Shown: one piece after another, positions 10,704-20,217 of the stretch
Position numbering within the stretch: position 1 is the stretch's first letter
How the letters are laid out: each line of letters opens with the position of its first letter
Source: Gambelia wislizenii
Lineage: Eukaryota; Chordata; Lepidosauria; Squamata; Crotaphytidae
DNA: 64,000 nt
Assembly (NCBI GenBank): GCA_030847615.1
Contig: JAUMIR010000005.1
Coordinates: 241,280,645 to 241,344,644 of the forward strand
Direction: 5' to 3'
Position numbers and translations under genes: made by a program
Notes under the pieces: model-generated
Database searches by the model: none
What the model saw: only the letters and a program-made list of their open reading frames with translations
What the model was told of the DNA's origin: nothing

Positions 10704-11620
10704 ATGGCCGAAGGGGGGAGAGGACGTTTTCGGCCGGAACGGCGCATTGCCTACTGGGGCACCAGGGAGACCAACTTGATGTTGGAGTCCCTGGCCCAGC
10801 AGGTTGGTGCGCCGGACCAGCTGATGCGGTCCTCCAACTGGAGGAACCGCAACTTCTTTTCAGAGGCAGCACGGTTCCTCCGGTCGAGGGGCTACTTGCG
10901 TACTGGCCTCCAATGCCGCTCAAAATTTAAGACCCTTAAGGGCAAGTTCTTTGCGGCATTGGAGGCCACTGACGGTAGGCTCCCCCATAGGCGGCTGCCG
11001 TTTTATGCCGTCCTGCACGACATGTGGGTCCATGCAGGACGGCCAAGCTGGCGCGACAGGCTCCCCAGAGGTAAGCACATCCCAGGCATAACTTGCTATA
11101 ATGGGTATGTGTGTGTATGTGTGTTAGTTCTTGTTATGAAACAGTACTACCTTCCCCTTCTATGTGTTTATACAGCTGTGCGGATCCAGAGACGGGCCGC
11201 TGGGGAGCCTGTATTGGAGTCATCCTCCGGAGAGGAGCAGGCAGGCCCGGCACCTGTTGCACCCCCCCAAGGTAACTTTCGCAGAAATTAAAAACAGCCC
11301 TAATAATAATGTAATGAGAATAATTTATTGGACCGTCTATATCTGTGGGATTTTAAGTGCTGCTTCATTGTCTTTAAAGGTCCCCAAGATGCACAGGAGG
11401 CAGCTGCTCAGCTGGCAGGCCTCAATATTATCACGAGAATTGAGGAGCTAGGTAAATAGTTCTTATTAAGTGAAAAGTGAAGCTAATTAGTATTCGCATA
11501 TTTCTGTTGCAGCACATTAATACATTATGTTTCTTTAACATTGCAGGGTGCACACTAAGGGAGGTGATAAGGGACCTTGGAAGGAGGGTGCAAGCGATTG
11601 AGGAAAGGCTTGCATTGTAA
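10704..11620 (+). CDS. Harbinger Myb/SANT-like (trihelix) protein 1, four exons
   Basis: Exons 10704-11070, 11176-11271, 11380-11451 and 11547-11620. All three introns are GT-AG and phase 1, and the joined frame is open for 202 residues. Donors read AGAG|GTAAGC, CAAG|GTAACT and CTAG|GTAAAT. The N-terminal 120 residues form a tryptophan-spaced three-helix domain ('AYWGTRETNLMLESLAQ', 'SSNWRNRNFFSEAARFLRSR', 'GLQCRSKFKTLKGKFFAAL'), the Myb/SANT-like fold used by Harbinger partner proteins to bind DNA. A Ser/Glu/Pro-rich linker (exon 2) leads to a C-terminal amphipathic helix (exon 4: 'LREVIRDLGRRVQAIEERL'), probably a coiled coil for dimerisation. Family knowledge: the Myb partner helps the transposase enter the nucleus and find the ends. 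The tight intron phasing argues that the gene is intact. Confidence 0.8.
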
Positions 11621-12108
11621 ATAATGTAAATATTGTAAATTGTTGTATTGTAAATAGGTTGAAAAAAATCTGGTTTCAATGTTTTGATGATGTAAATATT
11701 GTAGATATTATCATTGTACATAGCCCTATACCACTGTAAAGTATTTCAATACTGCATCCTTGTAAATATGCCCTTTCCTTGATGTACACCCCTTCAAACT
11801 GTAAGTAATGTATCTATATATATGTGTGTAAATAGTAAAGAATTAAGTTTATTGAAAAAAAATAAATTGTTTATTGTTTGCACAACATAAAGCCTGATTT
11901 TTTTCTATCTATTACCGTAAACTAAGCAGTTACACAGATTTAGAACAATTTAAGTAAATACTTATTTTAAAATAGTTTCATTTGTGAGGTAGATAACTGC
12001 TGTAAAAAGTACAGCTAATTATTAAAACCGTGCATTCCCTCCCACTAAAACTTTCAGATATATCTTACTGTTTAATTGTGCCCCTACAGAGACAAGGGAA
12101 TTTTTTTC
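11621..12108. other. Convergent 3' ends of the two Myb genes
   Basis: AT-rich spacer without coding signal. AAATAAATT at about 11862-11870 can serve as polyadenylation signal for the + gene, and TTTATT at about 11871 gives AATAAA on the minus strand for the convergent gene. TGTAAATA-like words recur at 11618-11705, a simple-sequence drift. Confidence 0.45.
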
Positions 12109-13942
12109 TTAATCACTCTTGTCGGTCTGAGCGCATTTAAAGTACTTGGAATTTTTTGTGTGTGTGGGTGTATGATTCTTTTCTACAACAGAATTTTCCT
12201 TTTCTGCATCAGAAACATTGTTAGTGGTGTTATTTCTCCTTTCAACGGCACGTTTTTTTACACTACCAATTGATCTAATATGAGATACCAATTCACCAAA
12301 AAGGTCATTCTGCCGTTGAATTTCTTTTAACATCCTCTCTGATTCATCAACAGAATGCTCATAGAATTTTTCTAGGTAACCATGCAAAGACTGTGTTTGC
12401 TCTTTGGAAATTTTTTCTATCCGGGAAGCAAACAAATCTGCCACAGATCTTGTATTCGCTATCATTTGTTCGACATCCGAAGAATGTTTTTTTCTCCGAA
12501 ATAATGCCAACCTCTCAGCGGGGGATAAAGTGGCAGTTGGATTACTCAAGTCCGCTGCTGTAGGAAAACAAAAAATAAAATAAATCAAAGTATTTTTTTG
12601 GGCCAGAGCAGAAGAAGGTGTACTTAATTCCCAGCCCAATACTGCTTGGACGCGTACTGTTTCTTACAGGTGTTGTTGACCACACAGTGTCAATTTCCTC
12701 CACAACAACAGTAGTGTTAACCTGGGTTTCATTTACCACCCCGTTTTCCTCTCCCTCCTCAGTTAGGGTTAGAGTCACAGTTGCATCTTCAGAGTTCTGG
12801 GTGGGAGATACTTCTGGTTTAAAAGTAGAAGACAGAAAAAACAACAGCGTTATTCCTATGAATAAAGTTCTGCAGTTTAGATAACATGTAGCAGTGGGTA
12901 TGCCACAGTGTAAGAGGGGGACATATAGTTTACATCCTTGTTTATGGCAAGTACTGGAGGCGCCATTGCAAACGTGCCAAGGTGCACGCATCCCTTTTTA
13001 GTCCCAGGGCACAGAAACAAAAGAGCGCCATTTGGCTTTTACAGTCCTCATTAGCATAAGACAAAGCTGAAACCACAATACAGCAAATCCGTAATTCAAT
13101 GTTGTAAACATGGAGAAATAAGGTTACATTTTCTAACATTAAAATATGTACAGGTAATGTTAATCATAGTAGCAAGAGACATTAAACAAGTATTTGTTTG
13201 AAGATGTTTAATCAAAAAATTAAGCAACCGTGTTTGCACATTTATTGCCAAACCTCTCCACTCATTTTTACATTGAAAAACCAGCAGTGAAATACTCGGG
13301 CTGCATATTAGTGACCCAAAAAGGGGATACCAGCATTGGGTTTGCAGTGCCCACTTTGAAATAAATTGTAATTGCACAGTAATGAAAGTCGCGTAATAGA
13401 TTAATTGATTTTTCACATGCGTTATACATAGAGAAAAAAAACTCACCCAGGGGTTGCGAAAACAGTTCCTCAGAGAAACCCTGTAGCATCTCTTGGGAGG
13501 ATGGAGGGAATCCCTCTTCTTCTGAGATGATGGGGGCGTGATGGGGAACTGCTGATCCTCGCGGAACCCGCACAATGTCGGTGGTGCTTCCTAGCCGCTT
13601 CGGGTGGTAGTTGGCATCCCTGCCAAGAATGGCATGCAGTTCTTTATAAAAGGGCATTGTAGCCGCGTTGTTTCCACTTTTTGAATTGTGGTCAGTTACC
13701 TGGCGGTAATTTTTACGCATCAGTTTAGTCTTCGTGCGGCACTCTTCTACGGTGTGGTCATGCCCTTTCTTTTTCATTTCGTCAGCAATCTTTTCAAACA
13801 AATCTATATTTCTGTGTGATCCCCTCAGCTGCTCCTGCACCTTTTCTTCGCCCCATATAGCCAAAAGATAAACTGTTTCATTGTAGGACCACGAGATCCC
13901 ACGACCACCTTTTCTGGGACGAGGTGCGCTTTCGGCGTCCAT
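12109..13942 (-). CDS. Harbinger Myb/SANT-like protein 2, three exons
   Basis: Exon 1 is 13942-13447, with the consensus donor CTGG|GTGAGT. Exon 2 is 12813-12668 (acceptor TTTTAAACCAG, phase 1). Exon 3 ends at the stop 12109 and starts near 12557. Exon 1 encodes a classic Myb/SANT-like DNA-binding domain: 'ISWSYNETVYLLAIWGEE', 'SHRNIDLFEKIADEMKKKG', 'VEECRTKTKLMRKNYRQV', of the type found in vertebrate trihelix proteins. Exon 2 is acidic and Thr-rich. Exon 3 is a charged helical tail ('AERLALFRRKKHSSDVEQM', 'SLHGYLEKFYEHSVDESERM') with a Lys/Arg cluster near 'KKRAVERR', a possible nuclear signal. Oddity: with the strong donor at 12667 exon 2 ends in phase 0, but exon 3 needs phase 1. An alternative donor after 12658 (ACA|GTACGC) restores the frame, or there is a 1-nt defect. 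The start at 13942 follows the longer in-frame ATG at 13978. Confidence 0.7.
12992..13446. other. First intron of the minus-strand Myb/SANT gene
   Basis: About 630 bp between donor (13446) and acceptor (12814). No independent coding signal; the ORFs reading across it are unsupported. Confidence 0.45.
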
Positions 13943-14280
13943 TGCTGCAGCTGCTAACAGGTAAACGTGCAGCAGCAAAATGGAGAAGCATCAACTTGAA
14001 ATTTTAGGGATGGCCAAAAAGGGGGCAGGTACACCACCTACTAACTGGTCAGAGCCCGCCCACGGGTAGGGCAATTTAGGGATAAATTGTCACTGGCTGT
14101 TTACATATTCGATTTTCCGCTTCCCCACGAGTTTTTTTTAAAATTCGGCACAACCCGTGGGATTGAAAGTCCCTCAGGTTGAGCGACAAAAGGTGGCCCC
14201 CCTTCTGAAAATCACGTGTCCAACCCGATGTACATGTAAACTGCCGGGGATCGACACGAATTCTTCCCATGACATTTTCA

Positions 14281-14296
14281 TCGTGTAAACGGCGCC
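14281..14296 (-). repeat. Harbinger right terminal inverted repeat
   Basis: Reverse complement reads GGCGCCGTTTACACGA, matching the left TIR at 13 of 16 positions. CAG follows at 14297. Confidence 0.65.
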
Positions 14297-14431
14297 CAGA
14301 TCACTGGAGGCTTGGCCTTTTGTAATAATTATGTTTTATTTATAAGCACATGGATTATGTATTTATTTACTTACATCTCAACTTTCTCCAAATATAGGGA
14401 CTCAAGGCGGCTTGAGCATCTGCGTAGGCAT

Positions 14432-14765
14432 AGCTTATAACCCAAAACAACTGGGAGAGAATAACAATATATGTTGACATGCTATTTTTTAAATTCTTAA
14501 TGATACAAACATTACCTAAGCTGTACTAACATAGCTATTAGTTTATATTTGTATACACTTTTTTCACTAGTTGTCTTTTCCACTAGTGGTTTTACAATAA
14601 TTTCTAAACAGTTATGTTACTCTTAAAACATCCATTATAATTTGCAACTCTTGCCCTGTTGTGGACAACTTGATTTCAATTAAAGTACTGTGCCTTCTTG
14701 TAAATATGTTGTTTACTTGATATTACTTGTTCTAGGCAGTCAATAGGAGGTTATATGCTGAACTC
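14432..14765 (-). repeat. Penelope pseudo-LTR, 3' copy
   Basis: Near-identical to 19437-19755 over its length, with small indels ('aacaactgggagagaataac' begins the shared core; 'gtcaataggaggttatatgc' ends it). Confidence 0.85.
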
Positions 14766-14848
14766 AGCAAGTTGCCTGTTAACTTTATCGTCAGGTAGCA
14801 AAAAGATGGTCAGGTAATAAGATGGCTATCTTCAGAGTTATAGAGCCA

Positions 14849-14872
14849 TTTCGACATCCAAGTCTTCCTCAG
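14849..14872 (-). ncRNA. Hammerhead-ribozyme-like core in Penelope 3' region
   Basis: On the minus strand CTGAGGA (14872-14866) is followed by a short GAC/GTC hairpin and GAAA (14852-14849), the order CUGANGA-stem II-GAAA of hammerhead ribozymes, which Penelope-like elements are known to carry near their pseudo-LTRs. Reservations: one extra nucleotide lies between CUGAGGA and the stem, the stem is only 3 bp, and GCCA/TGGC outside the core could form a competing hairpin. Confidence 0.35.
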
Positions 14873-15479
14873 TTGGCAATGTAAATCATCTCAGCTCCAG
14901 ATTTATAATTCTAAATTATGTTTGGCTTTTTCATTATCTCTAAATATATAAAATATCATTATTAAATGCAACTTATTATGTGTGGTAAAGAATTTCATTA
15001 ATTTATTCAAAACCACTTGCTTACCTAACTCTTATGATGTGCCCATTTTCATATAGCAGATCAGTGTGTATTAACTGCTGTATCTGAAGTTTTTTATCCA
15101 TACGCTTTCTAATGAGCTACAGATGATATTCTGCATACTACTCTACTTAAAGGTACATGACCATTTTTTATATATCTCCATCAATTCTCCCATATGCAGA
15201 ATCCTTAAGAGCAGGCTGAATTTCTATACTATTCATGTTACACTTGATTCAACCAGCTGTGGATATTCCCATTTTTCCTGTACCAGTATCAATGTTACCA
15301 TATAACACTATGACAATATAACCATATCCAAATTATAAAAACAATGTGGCCAGGATACTCCATGCTATCTCAGTCTTCCATTCTATAATTATCTCAAAGT
15401 ACACTCATATCCATTGTACATTTCCTCTAATATGCTCCCATTCTATAGTCAAACTATATACCTTTATAAAAAGGCTGAC

Positions 15480-17624
15480 AACTCCAAATGTTCATTTAAA
15501 TCCTGTGGTTTGCTTGATGCTAATTTATATATCAAAAAAAGCTTCTCTTTGTGTTAATTTATTCTGTAGTGATCCTCTATTAAAGGGACTAGTCTTAATA
15601 GATTTTATAACAAAAAATCTTAGGAAGTCAGGAGAATGCTCTAGTTGGGAAAAATGCTCTAAAAAGGGTATGTCTCAGCTACCACCTCTAATTCTGCTCT
15701 CTTGTTCAATGATACAGTTTTTCAAATTTCTAGTAGTTTGACCTACATACATTTTTAGCATGGACATAAAATTACATATATCATATTCCTGGAATTACAG
15801 TTTGTAAACGTTCTTACTTGGAGATGTTCCTTAGATATTGAATGTGTGAAAGTTTTGATATCCAGGGATTATCTGCAGCATGAACAATGTCCACATTTAT
15901 GATGTCCTATGGAATGAAAAATCTTGTTGAGGTAAGTAAAAATTTGTGTGTACTAATATATCTTTTATGTTTCTAGCCCTTCTTAATCCTATGGCGGGTG
16001 GCTTAGAGCAAGCTGGAATACTCTGAACTATGTGCCAATGTTTAAATATAATTCTTTTGATTTTGTGAGAAGCATGATTAAAGGTAAAAGTGCCTATAAT
16101 TCTATTGCTTGATGTTTTTCTGCAGGTGTGAACAATGATATTCTGTCCTTAGTTAACACTGTGCTTCTAGCTTCCCTTATTATCCTCTGTGGAAACGTCC
16201 TGTCCCTGAGTTCTTGTTGAAATTGATAAGCAGCCATTTCATATTGATTATCCTTGGCAGAATTCCTCTTTAATCTCAAAAATTGAGAATATGGTAAATT
16301 ATTTTTCAATTGGTACATATGACAACTTGAAAAAATGTAACATGGAATTACGATCTGTTGGTTTGTGAAAATTACACACACCAATCCTCAAATTTTGAAC
16401 CACATCAAAAAATGAGATCTGTTGTGACTCACAATGACATGAATTTTATGTGTGGGTTGATTGTATTGATCCATGTAACAAATTGCTTAACTTTAGTAAT
16501 TTCTGAAAAAAGAATAAAAATATAATCAATATATCTACCATAGAAAGAAAATATTTGGCAAATGTATTCCTCTCTGTGTTGTTAATATGTGTAGACTCTA
16601 ATTGAGTCATATAACAATTGGCTATGCTCGGTGCTGCTGGACTGCCCATTGCAACTCCTTTAATTTGCACAAAATATTGGGTATTAAATCTGAAATAATT
16701 CTTCTCCAAAATTACATCCAAAATGTCTAATAAAAAATGGGTTGGAACTTTCTGAATGATAATATTGTCAGGACTTCTTCTGTCTAGCGAACGCCAAAGC
16801 TGCTCCCGCTGAGCTGCCTGCGTCCGTTCGCAGCCGCGTTGCCGATATTACAATAGAGGTTCTAATAGGAAACCTGATCCTGAAATGATTGGTCTGCCAA
16901 GTGGTGGGAAAGCTGCCTTGTGTATTTTTGGTACACAAATTGGGATATGAGAATTCTCTTGTAATAAGAAATACCCTGTAGTGGAGTGTATGTAACCTAA
17001 AGTTTCTGCTTCTTGTATCATGACTTTTATAACAAATTAAATGGAAGTAGTAGGATCCTGTTTAAATGCTTTGTAACTAGTAATGTCCTTAAGTTGGTGT
17101 TCCACCTCCTGCAAATAATGTTTTGTATCTAAAAGAACTAGGGCATCTCCTTTATCTGCTGGTTTTATTATGATGTCTTCTTTTAAGGATAAAAATTGTA
17201 GAGTTCTAAATTCTTTATTGCTCAAATTATACCAGGGTGTTTTTAATGTTGTTTCCAACTTGACAATATCCCTTCATACCACCTCTTCAAAGGTGGCAAT
17301 ATTAAGTTGTCAAATGAGTTTAAAGATATCAATCCTGGTTTGAAAAGAATTTTAACTGGGGGTAGGTACAAATGAGAGTCCCTTATTTAACAGTCCAAGG
17401 TCTGCCTAACTGAGTACATGTAATGAAAGATTAACTAATAGGTTCTTGCTTTTTCCCCCTCTAATTGTACATGACATTCTGTATTCCTGTTCGATTGGAC
17501 CTTCATGGTAAGGGGCCTGACTGTAAAAATAAAATTCCTCAGACTGATTATCCCTATTTGAAGTATCAGTGGAATATACTCACTCATCTGATGACTCTCC
17601 TTCTGACAAACAAGAGCCCTTTCT
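15480..17624 (-). pseudogene. Penelope-like RT and GIY-YIG endonuclease, degraded
   Basis: In minus orientation: 'NQSEEFYFY' (about 17540); RT opening 'LSLKEDIIIKPADKGDALVL' (about 17190-17130); 'ICVPKIHK', 'PPLGRPIISGSG' (about 16960-16880); 'VQIKGVAMGSPAAPSIANCY' (about 16665-16605), with the catalytic D-D motif decayed to 'YFLSMVDI'; then downstream 'HKCGHCSCC' (about 15900) and the GIY-YIG block 'MIYVILCPC' to 'YVGQTTRNLKNCIIEQESRI' (15755-15690). About 90 bp of GC-rich foreign sequence (16770-16855) replaces the RT region expected before 'FLLDILDVILEKN'. Multiple stops and frameshifts. The RT copied the element RNA and GIY-YIG nicked target DNA when active. Confidence 0.8.
16768..16856. 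other. GC-rich insert replacing part of the Penelope RT
   Basis: This CpG-rich stretch contrasts with the AT-rich element around it and holds a small inverted word (GCGAACG and CGTTCGC). RT coding resumes on both sides, but about 100 codons are missing. Origin not recognised. Confidence 0.45.
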
Positions 17625-18827
17625 AATAACTAATGGAGTGAAGCAAGGTTGTGTTCTCGCACCAACTTTATTTACAATCTTCTTTAGCACAATGCTCCAA
17701 AGGGCTATGGCAGAGCTTGAAGAAGACGACGGCATCTATATACGTTACCATACTGATGGTAGCTTGTTTAACTTAAGCCATCTGAGGGCTCACACTAAGA
17801 CTCTAAACTATCTAGTCCGTGAGCTGCTCTTCGCCGATGATGCTGCCCTTGTTGCCCACACAGAAGCAGCTCTGCAGTGCCTAACATCCGGCTTCACAAC
17901 AGCTGCAGAGCTGTTTTGGGCTAGAAGTCAACCTGAAGAAAACAGAAGTTCTTTACCAGCCTGCACCACAGGACGAACACCACCATCCCCAAATTGCCGT
18001 CGGCAAATCTGTGCTCAAGTCCGTTCAGCAGTTCACTACCTGGGAAGCATCATTTCCTCAGATGCCAAGATTGACAAAGAGATCAATCACAGATTAGCAA
18101 AGGCATATAGTGCATTTGGAAGACTTCACAAAAGAGTCTGGAGCAATAAACACCTGAGGCAAAGCACAAAAATCAGTGTGTATAGAGCCATCGTACTGTC
18201 TATCCTCCTTTATGGATCTGAAACATGGGTCACCTATCGCCACCACCTACGACTCCTCGAGCGCTTTCATCAGCACTGTCTACGCACAATCCTAAATATA
18301 CACTGGACTGACTATGTGACGAATGTTGCTGTCCTTGAGCAAGCAGGGATCACCAGCATTGAGGCCATGATATTGAGAACGCAGCTGCGCTGGGCAGGGC
18401 ACGTTTCTAGGATGGAGGACCATTGCCTCCCAAAAATACTACTCTACGGTGAACTCGCCACGGGTCAGCGTAAGAGGAGCGCTCCAAAAAGGCGATACAA
18501 GGACTCCCTGAAACAACATCTCAGGCTCGGCCAAATTGATCACCAACGGTGGTCCGCCTTGGCCTCACATCGGGAGGCATGGAGACGCCTATCCACAGTG
18601 CTGCAGCCTTGTTTGAGAACTCACGACGAACAAGTCTTGAAGAGAAACGACAACGCAGAAAGAATCACAACCCAAAAACATCACCCAAGGAGACCTTCTG
18701 CTGTGCTTTTTGCAACCGGACTTGTTTATCTTGGATTGGCCTTTTTAGTCATCAGCGCACTTGCAGAAAGCGCGGGATGAGTCCTTCCTGAATCTTCGTT
18801 TGCGAAGAAAAGCCAGAGAGAGATCTT
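17620..18827 (+). pseudogene. 5'-truncated non-LTR retrotransposon (RT C-terminal half), possibly Ingi/Vingi-like
   Basis: The uninterrupted frame ends at 18780. It starts in RT with 'ITNGVKQGCVLAPTLFTIFF', continues 'ELLFADDAALVAHTEAALQ' (the FADD catalytic pair), 'HYLGSIISSDAKIDKEINHR', 'YGSETWVTYRHHLRLLERFH', 'LRWAGHVSRMEDHCLPKILL', and in an overlapping frame ends with a CCHC finger (C-x2-C-x12-H-x3-C, 'CAFCNRTCLSWIGLFSHQ'). Compared with the copy at 43845-44249, residues coded at about 17915-18040 are out of frame, so two compensating indels are present. The sequence ends in a short GA-rich tail without poly(A). It is inserted in the Penelope element; CTTTCT occurs at both junctions. The clade assignment is tentative. 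Confidence 0.75.
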
Positions 18828-18975
18828 TCTGAAAAGCGTATTTTCTTAAGAGATGAGTTCTTTAATCATGGATAGACTCTTTCATTAATATAGTCTAGTT
18901 CATTTCTTTTTAATTTTTTAATTTTATATGTTTTCAAATCATTTGCATAGGCATTCAACTCTTTCGCTAACATAG

Positions 18976-19385
18976 CTATGCATTTTCTATGTCCTGGGGA
19001 GAGTGATCCTGAGATAACTTCATTTGTATCTCATCTATCTTTGTGTTCATATTATCTAATTCTGAACTGAGATGTTCCACCAATAATAACATAAGATCAA
19101 AAGAGCACTTATTCAATATGGCTGCCCATTTGCTCTTAAACTCTGTGTCCGTAGTAAATAAGCCTGGACTTTTCTGAATTCTAAGACCTTTGGGAATTTG
19201 TTCAGTTTTGCAGTATTCTGCTAGTGTGGACTCATGTAAGTCCATCTTGATATACTGTTTTTTCAACTGCTCGAAGTCCTGCCAAGTTTGGTGTGTTATA
19301 CCATGTTCATTAAACAGGTACTGTTTGACAAAATATGCATTCTGTCTGCCTCGTCAAAAGCAAAAGTGTGTTTCCACTCAGCCAT
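18976..19385 (-). pseudogene. Penelope-like N-terminal ORF region
   Basis: Starting at the minus ATG 19385 ('MAEWKHTFAFDEADRM') and, after a frameshift, 'EQIPKGLRIQKSPGLFTTD' and 'SKWAAILNKCSFDLMLLLVE'. This 'xIPxGLRxxKxP' plus 'WxxILNxCSxxLM' pattern is typical of the N-terminus of vertebrate Penelope-like proteins. It is continuous with 17624 before the non-LTR insertion. Confidence 0.65.
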
Positions 19386-19436
19386 GATCTTCCTACTTTA
19401 CTGTACCATAAAAACACAACTACTGCAGGGTTTCAC

Positions 19437-19755
19437 AGCTGATAACACAAAACAACTGGGAGAGAATAACAATATATGTCGACACACTATTTCTTAAATA
19501 CTTAATGATACAAACATTACCAAAGCTGTACTAACTTAGCTATTAGCTTATATTTGTATACACAACTTTTCCACTATTGGTCTTACAATAATTTCTAAAC
19601 AGTTACATTACTCTTGAAAAGTCCATTATAATTTGCAACTCTTACTCCATTGTAGACAACTTGATTTCAATTAAAGTACTGTGCCTTCTTGTAAATATGT
19701 TGTTTATTTGATATTACTTGTTATAGACAGTCAATAGGAGGTTATATGCTGAACT
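19437..19755 (-). repeat. Penelope pseudo-LTR, 5' copy
   Basis: Direct repeat partner of 14432-14765; homology stops at the 'gaactc' shared with the other copy. The hammerhead-like segment beyond the 3' copy is not repeated here. Confidence 0.85.
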
Positions 19756-20217
19756 CTCCTCCTAGTACTAGCTGGAGAGGGATAGAATCTGGATAATCAT
19801 CACCTAACCAGTTTGGCTCCAATGGGAGACACATTACTAGAATATCACTAGCTATCAACAGTGATTACATTTGGGTATTGCTTCAGCTCAACCCACACTG
19901 ATAGCCCTACTCACAACAGTCTGATAGAATACTTTTAAAACTTCATTTTACTCCCAAAGCAAGTATTCTTCCCACCTTTGAATTATCATTAGTCAAATTA
20001 ATAAATTTCCTAATTTTTTTTAATCTGAGAAAGATATTGGAGTCCCACTGTCACTTCAGATAAATAGGAAAAGGCTGGTTTATCTCTAAACACCCAACAT
20101 CCAATTTCTGTTCTAAATAATGATGCCTATTTCTTTAGAAAAACCTCTCTTGCTCACCTATTTTTGTTATGAAGATACATTATAAATCAGCCACCTTTTA
20201 AAAATGTAAACACTTCT
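19756..20217. other. No gene or recognisable repeat
   Basis: AT-rich DNA without coding signal or structure that I could identify. Confidence 0.4.

Larger units (their letters stand above)
8237..14296 (+). mobile_element. PIF/Harbinger DNA transposon, 6.06 kb, three genes
   Basis: The ends are imperfect inverted repeats: GGTGCCAGTTACACGA at 8237 and GGCGCCGTTTACACGA (reverse complement at 14281-14296), 13 of 16 positions matching. Between them lie a DDE transposase on + (8632-10188), a four-exon Myb/SANT protein on + (10704-11620) and a three-exon Myb/SANT protein on - (13942-12109). The first two reading frames are open after splicing. Known for the superfamily: a DDE nuclease plus one Myb-like partner. 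The second Myb-like gene is unusual. The good TIRs and open frames suggest a young or recently active copy. It lies just left of the Penelope pseudo-LTR. Confidence 0.85.
14432..19755 (-). mobile_element. Penelope-like element with direct pseudo-LTRs
   Basis: Two same-orientation copies of a 320-335 bp segment (14432-14765 and 19437-19755) flank a minus-strand ORF with Penelope features: an N-terminal region (19385-18976), RT blocks (17258-16446) and a GIY-YIG endonuclease (about 15900-15640). Pseudo-LTR direct repeats plus an RT joined to GIY-YIG define Penelope-like elements. The body is interrupted at about 17620-18827 by a truncated non-LTR retrotransposon on +. Many stops make the copy dead. 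Confidence 0.8.
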
